64,000 nt of DNA from Nitrospira defluvii. Lineage in GTDB: Bacteria; Nitrospirota; Nitrospiria; Nitrospirales; Nitrospiraceae. Made by a program: the position numbers and the translations under genes. The notes beneath the pieces were generated by a model. It ran no database searches and was not told the DNA's origin. It worked only from the letters and a program-made list of their open reading frames with translations. Below, one piece after another: positions 1 through 8,803 of this stretch. The stretch lies in the NCBI RefSeq assembly GCF_905220995.1, contig NZ_CAJNBJ010000016.1:372001-436000 (forward strand), given 5' to 3'. The first letter of the stretch is position 1. Each line of letters starts with the position of its first letter.

Positions 1-20
1 GATATATTGATGCGGCGTCA

Positions 21-2426
21 TCACGAGGCCAACGACCGTTCGTCCCGATGACTGTTCAACGCCTGGGATCGCGAAATGGCCAGGAGGCAGAGCCCCAGGG
101 AACGAAGCAGCGTTTGACTACCTGCCGATCCCGAAAGGAGTTCCGGCGCCGCTTCCGTGAGCGCCTCGGCAGCCGAACGGGGGCCAAGCAGCGCGGTCGC
201 AATTCCCCTGCACCGTCGATCTGTTTCGGCCTCAGCCTGGTCGATCGCACGCAGATCTTCCTCGACGCAGGTCAGGGCTTCCCGCACATACTGTGCACGC
301 AACGGCCCACGGTAATAACGTTCCGCCGACTGGGCAAACTCCTCACCGGAGAGCTGCATCGGACGATCGACTCCCGCCACCTCCACAATCCCCCTCGCCA
401 ACTTTCCGGCCGTGCCGCACCGATCCGGTTCAAGGAGTCGTTGACGCAGTCGCATCAGATGCTCCCGGAGTTGAAACGCCTCGACGAGTTCCGGCGCATC
501 CTCTTCAATCGTCGACAGGAGCGCCAACCGATAGTCCTCGAGCCGGACTCGCAGATGTCCCGCATAGCGTCGGCTGCTTCTCGTCTTCTGCGTCCGGCCG
601 ACAATACGCGCCAGAAACCGGTTCGGACCGGCCTCGCGCACATTCACTGTCGCGATCCCGATGGCCGAGGCGAACATGCACTGCCGCCGTTCACTTTCGC
701 TGAACGGATCGTCAGGAATGTCCTCGTGAGTCACCTGCCCCGTGGCAACGTACCGAAACGCCAACGCCGTCACCAATGCCTGCAGACTGGCCGCATCGGC
801 AAAATCTTCCAAATGATTCGAAAACAGACTGTAGTGCCGACCTTCGAAACCCGAGAATCCCATCACCGCCTGCGCGCGCAGCTTGTAGCAGAGATAGAGC
901 GACATCCGTTCGTCGAACACGCCGAGTTGCCCGAGATCACGTTTGAGCCGGAAGTCGTTTCCCTGCAGGCCGTCGAGCGCCGGACTTTGATCGGTCGAGA
1001 GCAGCGACACCAGATAGTCGATGAGCCGGAAATCCGGTACGTAGTCTCCGCGAAGGTGGAAAAGCGCACTGAGGGCGCGATCCATCCATACCGGACCGAC
1101 CGGCGTGATGGCCCGACCAAAGACCGACAGTTTCGCCTTCTTCTTCCAGCGCCGCCACAACATGCGCAAATGGGTAAAGTCCAGTTCGTGCGGCAGAAAT
1201 CCCAGCGCCAGCTCGGGATGGAAATCTCGAAAATTCATGCGGTAGGGTGCCGCGCTATAGGTCCCGACAAACAGCGGCAGAAAATGCTCCACAATTTTGA
1301 TGACGAGATCCCCGACCACCTTCTCGTGCGCGGGCGTATACCGTTTGGTCCCAGCCCGCAACACCTCGCTCAAGCGTCGACTGCCGAGGCTGAGGTGCGT
1401 GCCGTTGTTGGCCAGACTGATGTTCGACGTCGACGGTAACACCACCAGATTGCGCGTGATGATGCCGGCATCTTTCAATCGAACCACGGCATTCAGCTGG
1501 CTGCGTGACAACACTTCATGACAGAGTCCCATATAGCGGGACTTCTCCTCGCCTCGTTCCCATCCGGAGAGGCAGGGGTTCATGAACAGTTCTCGATAGA
1601 AGGCATCGGAGACGAGATGATTGAGGCGCCGTTGCCGCAAGGGAGGATGAGGCGATGCATACACCAGAACAGATTGCCCGCGCTTCTCCAATCCGAATCG
1701 CCTATTCGCATACAGCACCAACAGGTGGGTCAGCAGAAAGCGAATTGCCGTTTCTCTCGCAATCCCTGTTCCCATTCCGATGGACGGTTCCATGCGAGAC
1801 ACATAGAAAGAAAAGGTTTCCGGCGAACTGTTATCGTTCAGGAAATGATTCAGCAGACGTCGGCTCTCGCTCGCCAGCGCCGGCACGTGCTGTTCGAATT
1901 CACCAAGGACATCGGCCAAGGCCAGCGTCAAGAGATAACTGATGGGAAGCCGGACCCACTCTTCCCCCTGCTCGACCAGCAGATACCGGTCGGCATCGGC
2001 GCGACGAGGCCCTTGCGGGGCGCGTTTATCGGCCGCCAGGTCTCGCTCCAAGAGTTGATTGGCTGTCCGGTTGAGGCAGCGCCGCGGAAAACGGACCCAT
2101 GAGTTTTCCCACACGGTCGCGTCGGACGACGTCAGCAACTCCTGTAACTGGCGGATGAGGATGCGAGGACTTTCTCCCGCCGCAGTCCGCTCCCGGATAT
2201 TCTTCACATAGTTCGAAGCATGAATCGTTCGCGGAAGATCCACGTCCTCGGAACGGCCGCAGACCGCCGCTTGAAGCTCGCTCTCGGAGCCGGCAGTGAT
2301 GTCATCGTGAGAAAAGGGCAACGCCGGAAGATCGGCGAGAAACTGAATGGCCTGTCGATGAAGTTCATGGCGAGGTTCCGCTGCATGGAGAGAAGTATCG
2401 GATGGAATCCCAGTCGTTCGACTCAT
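21..2426 (-). CDS. Large conserved-looking protein of unknown function (801 aa)
   Basis: I do not recognise this family. The frame could start at 2480, but the ATG at 2426 is preceded by GGGAGGTG at a good distance, so 801 residues is likelier than 819. There is no signal peptide and no convincing membrane segment, so it is probably cytoplasmic. The composition is Arg/Leu-rich and looks all-helical. A basic stretch (WRRWKKKAK) lies near residue 440, and the last third is charged and coil-like. No Walker, nuclease or metal motif stands out. It is followed by no gene inside the window, and the HAD phosphatase upstream is transcribed the same way with a gap of about 140 bp. Codon use and GC match its neighbours, so it is a normal resident gene. 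Being a gene is near certain; its role is unknown. Confidence 0.85.
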   Translation of the reverse strand: MSRTTGIPSDTSLHAAEPRHELHRQAIQFLADLPALPFSHDDITAGSESELQAAVCGRSEDVDLPRTIHASNYVKNIRERTAAGESPRILIRQLQELLTSSDATVWENSWVRFPRRCLNRTANQLLERDLAADKRAPQGPRRADADRYLLVEQGEEWVRLPISYLLTLALADVLGEFEQHVPALASESRRLLNHFLNDNSSPETFSFYVSRMEPSIGMGTGIARETAIRFLLTHLLVLYANRRFGLEKRGQSVLVYASPHPPLRQRRLNHLVSDAFYRELFMNPCLSGWERGEEKSRYMGLCHEVLSRSQLNAVVRLKDAGIITRNLVVLPSTSNISLANNGTHLSLGSRRLSEVLRAGTKRYTPAHEKVVGDLVIKIVEHFLPLFVGTYSAAPYRMNFRDFHPELALGFLPHELDFTHLRMLWRRWKKKAKLSVFGRAITPVGPVWMDRALSALFHLRGDYVPDFRLIDYLVSLLSTDQSPALDGLQGNDFRLKRDLGQLGVFDERMSLYLCYKLRAQAVMGFSGFEGRHYSLFSNHLEDFADAASLQALVTALAFRYVATGQVTHEDIPDDPFSESERRQCMFASAIGIATVNVREAGPNRFLARIVGRTQKTRSSRRYAGHLRVRLEDYRLALLSTIEEDAPELVEAFQLREHLMRLRQRLLEPDRCGTAGKLARGIVEVAGVDRPMQLSGEEFAQSAERYYRGPLRAQYVREALTCVEEDLRAIDQAEAETDRRCRGIATALLGPRSAAEALTEAAPELLSGSAGSQTLLRSLGLCLLAISRSQALNSHRDERSLAS

Positions 2427-2565
2427 CAACACCTCCCGGTGATCGTCCGCGGATATCTCGTGCCGATATGGCGCGATCATACCGCCGACCTGTTACGGAT
2501 AGCTCATCGACACAGAAATGTTGTGTAACAAGATGGACCGGGAGACGGAGGGGAAGAGGACGTCA

Positions 2566-3240
2566 TCACGCCAGCCGGCACAGCAGTCGCTCGAGTGTCG
2601 TGGTCTGCAACGAGGGGACGACGACATCAGCTGCCGAGAGACGAGACTCCGGCAGGGTGGTGGCCACCGCGATGCACCGCATCCCGGCCTGATGAGCGGC
2701 CTCAATGCCGTGCGGCGTGTCTTCGATGGCCACACACTCGTCGGCCCGCAGCGCCGACCGGCGATTCAGTGCAGCAAGAGCATGGAGGTAGAGCGCGGGA
2801 GCAGGCTTCCCTTGGTGCACATCCTGTGCGGCCGACACATGCTCAAACATGGATGTCATGCCGGCCAATTCCAAACACAAGACGATTTCCTCCCGTAACG
2901 CCCCCGAGGCCACGGCTGTGCGGTATCGCGACGCAACGGTGTCAACACAGTCCCTGACACCGGGCACAACAGGCAACTGGGCTCGCAGCGATGCCTGCAT
3001 GAGCTCCGTCTTGCGATGTACCAGCCGCGCGACCGTCTCGGAAGAGACCGGGGATCTGCCGTAATCGGCGAGGACGGCGCGGAAACAGGCGGGATCGGTG
3101 AGTCCGACGTACCGTGCGTAATAGACGTCCGGCGCCAGCGAAATCCCTTCCATGCGCAACACCTGCCGGAACATGTCGTAATGCAGCGGTTCCGTGTCGA
3201 ACAAGACGCCGTCAAAATCGAACACAATCGCTTTCACCAT
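2566..3240 (-). CDS. HAD-superfamily phosphatase, beta-phosphoglucomutase-like
   Basis: This is a 224-residue haloacid-dehalogenase-like hydrolase of subfamily IA with an alpha-helical cap. Motif I is FDFDGVLFDTEP at residues 7-18, where the first Asp is the phosphorylated nucleophile. Motif II is the Ser of VASGA, motif III is the Lys of GKPAP, and motif IV is the acidic pair in AIEDTPHGIEAA. The order and size fit phosphatases and mutases of the PgmB/GPH/YcjU group acting on small phosphorylated metabolites in the cytoplasm. The substrate cannot be read from sequence. Upstream is a rightward gene, so transcription is divergent; downstream lies the large unknown gene on the same strand, and the two may share a transcript. 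The ATG at 3240 is followed at once by the conserved VKAIVFD start. Confidence 0.9.
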   Translation of the reverse strand: MVKAIVFDFDGVLFDTEPLHYDMFRQVLRMEGISLAPDVYYARYVGLTDPACFRAVLADYGRSPVSSETVARLVHRKTELMQASLRAQLPVVPGVRDCVDTVASRYRTAVASGALREEIVLCLELAGMTSMFEHVSAAQDVHQGKPAPALYLHALAALNRRSALRADECVAIEDTPHGIEAAHQAGMRCIAVATTLPESRLSAADVVVPSLQTTTLERLLCRLA

Positions 3241-3464
3241 AACCTGCCTTTCTTGTACGTCAGAATACCCGTTCGTCGCAGCACCCTGCCAGCTACACCG
3301 ACGATCTTGATCAACACTTAATATTCCCGTAACCGCTCTCCTCTACAGTGCCCCTCTCGACCGAGCCCGACCTGCCATGCCTGGATGACCGTCAGCCGAG
3401 TACAGGCTTGCAGTCTTGCTTCCACTCACCTCATCATAGGTGACGTTCCGAAAGAGAGCCGCTG

Positions 3465-4583
3465 ATGCCGAATCCTGTCGCCACCTCACTGCGTATCGAA
3501 CAAGGCACCTGTTACGCCCTATTCGCTTACGACATCGGCTTGGCCATTCGCCTCGACGAAGCGGAACGGCATATCACGGCCATCAAAGAGCGCGGCCGCA
3601 TCCGGCATAAAGCGCGTGCGCCGCAATACTTCGACTACCACCCGGCGCCGCTTCGCCTGATGCAAGACGGGCAGGTCCTGGAGTTCGGCCCGTATCGCTC
3701 GCAAGCCGCGGTCGAGGTCATGCTCTACGACTTCGGTGCCGTCACCGTCATCTACCGCATTCCATTGGAAGGCCCCTTCGAAGACCTCTTGGGATTAAGC
3801 GAAGCGCTCTACGAAAATGACACCTTGCGGACGGAGTCTCGCCGGCGATTGGAACAACTGGTGCGGGATATTCAGCCCGCTGTCGAGCGGCCCACGATGT
3901 CGAACGACGTCGAGGACTATCTGCTGTTTGCGATCGAACGTTGTACCCCGTCCGACATCCACACGCTCGGCACCCTCTACGATCATCTGTTCGCCCGTGT
4001 GCTCCGCAGCGAGGCCACGCCGCTGTCGGACCAGGAGATCCATGAGGCGACGTCCTGCCGCATCGCATTCAGTCGTGGCGACCTCGCCCTCATCGACTGG
4101 AATGCGGCCCTCATATTCGGGCAGGGCATGGAAGACGTGCGGGCAGTGCTGGAGTTCGTCAACGTGGAACTGCTCGAGATGCGCACGCTGGATCAACAGC
4201 TCGACAGGGCCCTGGACGAGGGGTACGAGGCACTCACGCGAAGGCCCGGCCGCAAGCTGTGGTTGCCGGGTTCCCACGAACGAGCCGTGACCCACATCGG
4301 GCAGCTGCAGGTCGAGAGTGCGGTGCTCTTCGAACGGGTGGCGAACACCCTCAAACTTCTCGGCGATCAATACCTGGCCCGTGTCTATCGCCTGGCCTCG
4401 CAACGCTTCCATCTCGACGCGTGGGACGCCAGCATTCTGCGAAAACTGCAAACCCTGGACAGCATCTACAGCAAGATGGCTGATCGATCGACGACTCAGC
4501 GGATGGAGTATCTGGAATGGATCATCATTGTCTTGATCGCGCTCTCGATCGTGCTCTCCTTCCTTCCATCCGCGGGGCACTGA
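3465..4583 (+). CDS. DUF155 / RMD1-YagE family protein with C-terminal membrane anchor
   Basis: The 372-residue product resembles the DUF155 family, known from yeast Rmd1, human RMND1 and bacterial relatives. The N-terminal half carries the family-like segment in which a beta-strand reads YDFGAVTVIYRIP (about residues 87-99). The second half is helical and acidic. The protein ends with a single hydrophobic helix (EWIIIVLIALSIVLSFLP, about 348-365) just before the stop. This layout, a soluble domain plus a tail anchor, is typical of the family, which suggests a cytoplasmic domain tethered to the inner membrane. The biochemical role of bacterial members is not known to me. The start ATG follows AGAGAG. 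A lipoprotein gene follows 76 bp downstream in the same direction, so co-transcription is possible. Confidence 0.75.
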   Translation: MPNPVATSLRIEQGTCYALFAYDIGLAIRLDEAERHITAIKERGRIRHKARAPQYFDYHPAPLRLMQDGQVLEFGPYRSQAAVEVMLYDFGAVTVIYRIPLEGPFEDLLGLSEALYENDTLRTESRRRLEQLVRDIQPAVERPTMSNDVEDYLLFAIERCTPSDIHTLGTLYDHLFARVLRSEATPLSDQEIHEATSCRIAFSRGDLALIDWNAALIFGQGMEDVRAVLEFVNVELLEMRTLDQQLDRALDEGYEALTRRPGRKLWLPGSHERAVTHIGQLQVESAVLFERVANTLKLLGDQYLARVYRLASQRFHLDAWDASILRKLQTLDSIYSKMADRSTTQRMEYLEWIIIVLIALSIVLSFLPSAGH

Positions 4584-4659
4584 CAGGCAGGCCTTTCCGC
4601 TAGGCTTCCAGGAACAGGTGTGTTAGAAGGCTTACGACGTACCCCTTGAGTGGTGATCG

Positions 4660-5859
4660 GTGTCGAACCCTACGAGGACGAGACAACTGGCAAGCCTGTT
4701 CGGCATCGTCGCCGCCCTGAGCTCGTCCGGTTGCCTGTCCCCTCCCACCTTGAACCGGGCGGTCCTCGCCTATGACGAGGCCATCACCGATGCGATCTCC
4801 AAACAGTTATTGATCAATATCGCCAGGGCGCACCATCACGAGCCGATTCACTTTACCGGTGTGGCCAACGTGGCCGCCACGTTCGACTTCCGCGTCACTG
4901 CCGGGGCGACCCCGACCCTCACCGGCGAACATGGCCGCACCCTGATGCCGTTGTTCGGCGGGTCCATCGCGGAGAACCCCACCATCAGCATCGCGCCGAT
5001 CGAAGGAGAAGAATTCACCAAGCGGCTTCTGGCGCCGTTCCAGGAAAGCAAACTCACCCTGCTGCTCCGGCAAGGCGTCGACATCGATCTCCTCCTGCGG
5101 CTCATGGCCAAGGAACTCCGACTGAAACACCAGGGCGAGGAAATCGCCTACCGCAACAGGCCTTCCGACAAAGACGACTACGAGATGTTCCGCAAAGTCG
5201 TCTTGCATTTGTCGGCCATTCAAGACGCCAACCGCCTCTATGCGGAAGCGATGACGTTCGAACGCACCTGGACCATTCCCGCTGAATCCGTCACGGCGGA
5301 AGGCTTCGCTGCGCTGGAACAGCAATACCTGATCACCTATCTCCCCGAGCAGCGAGCCTACGTCCTCCGCAAGCCGGTATCGGGTCGCATCCTCATCACC
5401 AACTACGATCCCGCTACCCTGCCGCCGGCGGAACGGATTCGATTGCACGAAACCGCCGACCAACGGCCCGCGAACGATGTGTCCTTCGATATTCGGCCGG
5501 GCCATGTCGGCGGGGAATGGCCGATGCGCGGGGATTTCAGATTGCGTAGTTTCAACGCCATGCTGAATTTCTTGAGCCGCGCCGTCGATGAAGAACGCGA
5601 ATATGACGTCGCCAAGGATATTCGGACGCCTCCTGTGGCGGAAAATCCCGTCCACACGATGGAGTTGCTGATCTCAGACCGAGCGCCCGAGGCCTCGGAT
5701 CTCTTTGTTCGCTCTCATGGACGCTACTATGCCGTCAATGGGGAAGGCCCGCTGGGCCGGTGGAATCGTGAAGCCTTCAAGCTGCTGACGCAACTGTTTC
5801 AGATGACCGTGACCGAAGTCCCTCGCAGCGGCGTCCCCGGTATCACCATCGCGAAATAG
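4660..5859 (+). CDS. Lipoprotein of unknown function
   Basis: The 399-residue product starts with GTG and has a lipoprotein signal: a short basic N-end, a hydrophobic core (LASLFGIVAALS) and SSGC with the lipidated Cys at residue 25. The mature part is soluble and mixed alpha/beta, with no motif I recognise. It lies between the DUF155-like gene and the DUF481 barrel on the same strand, so a shared envelope role is possible but unproven. The mature protein is rich in charged residues and has no further hydrophobic helix, so it should sit on the periplasmic or outer-membrane surface. The GTG start is favoured because it gives a complete signal peptide. Confidence 0.75.
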   Translation: MSNPTRTRQLASLFGIVAALSSSGCLSPPTLNRAVLAYDEAITDAISKQLLINIARAHHHEPIHFTGVANVAATFDFRVTAGATPTLTGEHGRTLMPLFGGSIAENPTISIAPIEGEEFTKRLLAPFQESKLTLLLRQGVDIDLLLRLMAKELRLKHQGEEIAYRNRPSDKDDYEMFRKVVLHLSAIQDANRLYAEAMTFERTWTIPAESVTAEGFAALEQQYLITYLPEQRAYVLRKPVSGRILITNYDPATLPPAERIRLHETADQRPANDVSFDIRPGHVGGEWPMRGDFRLRSFNAMLNFLSRAVDEEREYDVAKDIRTPPVAENPVHTMELLISDRAPEASDLFVRSHGRYYAVNGEGPLGRWNREAFKLLTQLFQMTVTEVPRSGVPGITIAK

Positions 5860-5989
5860 GCAGGCGACAGTTTTTCACTCCATCCGCTTGCAACTCCCGG
5901 AGGCCCTCCAGTAGGGTGCTGCTTGAACAGACCGCGGTCCCTCCGCCTCTCGGCTTGAGTCGCGAGTCCGCCGGAACCCATTCACATCC

Positions 5990-7012
5990 ATGTCCCGTCA
6001 CGACGTCTATCGCCGCCTGCTTCAGCACGGCGCACTGTTGTTCTGTAGCCTCTGGTCCGGCCTCGCATGGGCCGATGAAGTGCATTTGCAGAACGGGGAC
6101 CGGCTGACGGGCACGATCGTCAAGATGGAGGAGCGGGTGTTGACCCTCCAGACGGATTATGGCGGCGAGATCAAACTGGATTGGGGTAAAGTCGAACGCC
6201 TGACATCGACAAGCCCGCTCAAAATCCTGGTACCGGGTGCCTCTCACGACGTGCTGCGTGACTTCCTCTACGGGGCGCAGGACCTCCAGGAGGCCAGGGA
6301 ACTCGGTCCGGAAGGTCCCGTCCCGCTGACCGACATTACCGCGATCAATCTGGAACCGCTCCGCGTGACGGGCACCATCACGGTCGGCGGGAACAGCACC
6401 TCAGGGAACAGCAGCACCAAAGCCTTCAACAGCGCCGCTCGCATGACGATCCAAGCCTATCGCCAGCGGCTGTTGCTCGAAGGGAAATACAACTATGGGC
6501 AGGCGGGCGACCAGGTCACGGCCCGTAACTCGCTCGCGAGCCTGAAACACAACTATTTTGTCAGCAAGCAGATCTTCATCGAAACGTTCGGCATGCTGGA
6601 AAAGGACACCCTGCAGAACCTGCAACTCCGCTCCACCATCGGTAGCGGTTTGGGTTACCAGTTCTACGAAACGGCCCGCACCACCCTAGCGCTCTCCGTC
6701 GGTCTCGCGCACGTGAATGAACATTTCACGAACAGCCCCAATACACAAACCCCTTCCGCACGATGGAGCGTACGGTGGGAGCACGCCCTCTGGCCGGATC
6801 GCGTCAAGGTGTTTCATCGCCACGAAGCATTTTATGACCTCAATGCCGGTAACGCCTTCCGGGTGAATGCCGACCAGGGTGTCCGCATCACCGTGTACAA
6901 GAATCTCTTTTTCAACGTGGAATACGACCTGCGATTAAACACGCAACCTGCGCCGGGGCGAAAAACCACCGATGAAGCCGTGATCTTCGGTGTGGGCTAT
7001 GAGTTCCGTTGA
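5990..7012 (+). CDS. DUF481 family outer-membrane beta-barrel protein
   Basis: The 340-residue product has a signal peptide ending near WADEV (residue 28 or so). A small N-terminal domain begins LQNGDRLTGTIVKMEE, a pattern common in DUF481 proteins and related envelope proteins, where an SH3-like strand unit precedes the barrel. From about residue 130 the sequence alternates in the way of transmembrane beta-strands and contains GGNSTSGNSST and repeated aromatic pairs. It ends in GVGYEFR, a typical barrel C-terminus with Phe close to the end. E. coli YdiY belongs to this family; its function is unknown and often linked to salt or acid response. It is the last of three rightward genes and converges on the flavoprotein gene only 12 bp away. 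Confidence 0.85.
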   Translation: MSRHDVYRRLLQHGALLFCSLWSGLAWADEVHLQNGDRLTGTIVKMEERVLTLQTDYGGEIKLDWGKVERLTSTSPLKILVPGASHDVLRDFLYGAQDLQEARELGPEGPVPLTDITAINLEPLRVTGTITVGGNSTSGNSSTKAFNSAARMTIQAYRQRLLLEGKYNYGQAGDQVTARNSLASLKHNYFVSKQIFIETFGMLEKDTLQNLQLRSTIGSGLGYQFYETARTTLALSVGLAHVNEHFTNSPNTQTPSARWSVRWEHALWPDRVKVFHRHEAFYDLNAGNAFRVNADQGVRITVYKNLFFNVEYDLRLNTQPAPGRKTTDEAVIFGVGYEFR

Positions 7013-7024
7013 ATAGACATTCGT

Positions 7025-8311
7025 CTAGCCCGCAGTGAGACTTGCCGCTGCCGCACGACCCGCGACCCGTCCGGTCGCCCAGGCCCATTGAAAATTAAAT
7101 CCGCCGATCCGTCCGTCGCAGTCCAGCACTTCCCCGACTAGATAGAGCCCTGGCACCACCTTCGACTCCATCGTACGGAAGTTGATCTCTTCCAACGGCA
7201 CTCCGCCGGCAGTGACCTCGGCAAAATTCCACCCACGATCCCGCACCACCGGAAACGGGAACCGTGTCAATGCCGCGAGCAGACGATCGCGAAGTGCGCG
7301 TGGCACCTGCCCACAGGCCTGCTGCGAGTCCGCTCCGACGTGAAGACAGATCGCCTCGGCACAACGCTCCGGCACTACTTCAGCCACGAGTTTCACCAGC
7401 GACCGCCGAGGCGCGTCGGCAGCCCTCCCCAAGAACCATTCGCGTGCCTGATCGACTGTCTTGCCGGGCAAAAAGTTCCCGCAGACCTCCACCTTCGCGC
7501 CGCGCTCCCTCGCCAGAGACCAAAATCGACTCGCGTCCATCACCACAGGCCCGCTGATGCCGAAATGTGTCCAGAGCAGGCTCCCGGTCCGCCGATCCAC
7601 CGACCGTCCCTCTACGACGGTCTCCACTTCCACCTCGTGGGACAGACCTGACAGTCTCTCGTGGAAACAACGGTCATCCAACACCAACGCCACCAGCGCC
7701 GGAACGGTCGGGGTCACCCGGTGTCCCAACGCGCGCGCCAGTCCGTATCCTGACCCGTCACTCCCCGTCCGAGGCAACGATCGGCCCCCGGTGGCAAGCA
7801 CGACGCGCCGCGCCAATGTCTCACCCTCCCGGTGGCGAATCACAAACCGGGACGACTGGTCTGTGCCAATGACGTTATTGGATGTATCGAGCCTGGTGAT
7901 GGCCGACACGCGATGGCCGGGACGCAATACAACTCCGAGCTCTCGGGCGCGGGTCAGCAGCGCAGTGAGCACCGTACGCGCCTTATCGGTCACGGGGAAG
8001 AGCTTCCCGGTCTCCTCGCATTTCAGTTCGACGCCGAGCGAGGCAAACCACTCGACCGTCTCACGGACCGAAAACGCGGCTAAGACATTGCGCACGAGGT
8101 GACGGGTGCCGAAAAAATCATCCGGTGTGACCACATCGTGCGTGACATTGCAGCGCCCCCCACCGGAGACCAGGATCTTGGCCCCGACACTCTTGGCTCC
8201 ATCCAACAATTCCACCCTGATGGCTGGATTGTGCTCTGCCGCAAAAATGCCGGCCGCCAGCCCGGCCGCCCCCGCCCCGATCACGCACAAGTCCACCACC
8301 GGCTCCGGCAT
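7025..8311 (-). CDS. HI0933/BaiN-type FAD-dependent flavoprotein
   Basis: This 428-residue protein belongs to the HI0933-like flavoproteins (the family that includes BaiN-like and YhiN-like oxidoreductases). It opens with a dinucleotide-binding loop, VIGAGAAGLAAGI, at residues 8-20. The family signature VSGGGRCNVTH follows near residue 50. It also has ATGGRSLPRTGSDG in the middle and, near the end, YLVGEVLDCDGRIGGFNFQWA, which in the family closes the FAD site. The reaction is a flavin-dependent redox step whose natural substrate is generally unknown. GAGGTGAA precedes the ATG. A second, more distant relative is encoded at 13782-15020 in this window. The gene stands alone on its strand between two rightward genes. 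Confidence 0.9.
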   Translation of the reverse strand: MPEPVVDLCVIGAGAAGLAAGIFAAEHNPAIRVELLDGAKSVGAKILVSGGGRCNVTHDVVTPDDFFGTRHLVRNVLAAFSVRETVEWFASLGVELKCEETGKLFPVTDKARTVLTALLTRARELGVVLRPGHRVSAITRLDTSNNVIGTDQSSRFVIRHREGETLARRVVLATGGRSLPRTGSDGSGYGLARALGHRVTPTVPALVALVLDDRCFHERLSGLSHEVEVETVVEGRSVDRRTGSLLWTHFGISGPVVMDASRFWSLARERGAKVEVCGNFLPGKTVDQAREWFLGRAADAPRRSLVKLVAEVVPERCAEAICLHVGADSQQACGQVPRALRDRLLAALTRFPFPVVRDRGWNFAEVTAGGVPLEEINFRTMESKVVPGLYLVGEVLDCDGRIGGFNFQWAWATGRVAGRAAAASLTAG

Positions 8312-8464
8312 TTCACCTCGTCAACAATCGGTTGAGTCCTGCCGCCGCATGATGCCCGTTGCGAAGAAGGCGCGCAATCGTAAAACTTGGCATGGAAACC
8401 GGCGCCGTCACTATGCCAAGATCCTGAATATTTTCCAGGAAGACGCCGATATCAGCGAGATCCC

Positions 8465-8782
8465 ATGCACCTATTCCACCGATTGCTGCTCCCGATGCTT
8501 CTAGTACACCTCTCTGCCGGATGCCTGTTGCCCGCGTCCTCCACCTTGCCGGATACGCCGAAAGACGCGACGATTTCCACGAATGTCGAAGCGAAGTTGG
8601 CCGAAGATCAGCAGGGCGGTCTGTCCGACATCATCGTGACGACCGAAGGGGGAACCGTGACCCTGACCGGCACCGTGCACAAGGCCGAACGCAAGGCGCG
8701 GGCCGCTGAATTAGCGCGGCAGGTACCGGGGGTGAGGCGGGTGAAGAACGACCTGGAGATTCGCGCCGCCCCTGCGCCGTGA
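8465..8782 (+). CDS. BON-domain lipoprotein
   Basis: The 105-residue product has a lipoprotein signal with LSAGC, lipidated Cys at residue 20. It is followed by a single BON domain (about 35-100): TNVEAKLAEDQ, then DIIVTTEGGTVTLTGTV, then the conserved RVKNDLEI end. BON domains bind phospholipid surfaces, as in OsmY and DolP (YraP), so a role in outer-membrane maintenance is likely. An upstream in-frame ATG would add 26 residues, but it destroys the signal peptide, so the start at 8465 is preferred. The gene converges with the AsmA-like gene, 21 bp away. Confidence 0.85.
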   Translation: MHLFHRLLLPMLLVHLSAGCLLPASSTLPDTPKDATISTNVEAKLAEDQQGGLSDIIVTTEGGTVTLTGTVHKAERKARAAELARQVPGVRRVKNDLEIRAAPAP

Positions 8783-8803
8783 CGAGTTTCGACGGGCTGA
8801 ACG

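Noticed and set aside
48-1439. Long rightward open frame opposite the large unknown gene
   Set aside because: It lies opposite a well-supported gene, is Arg/Pro-rich and has no ribosome site. Long antisense frames are expected at this GC content; the same applies at 3795-4580, 4807-5655, 10847-11581, 18611-19663, 34393-35319 and 38476-39315.
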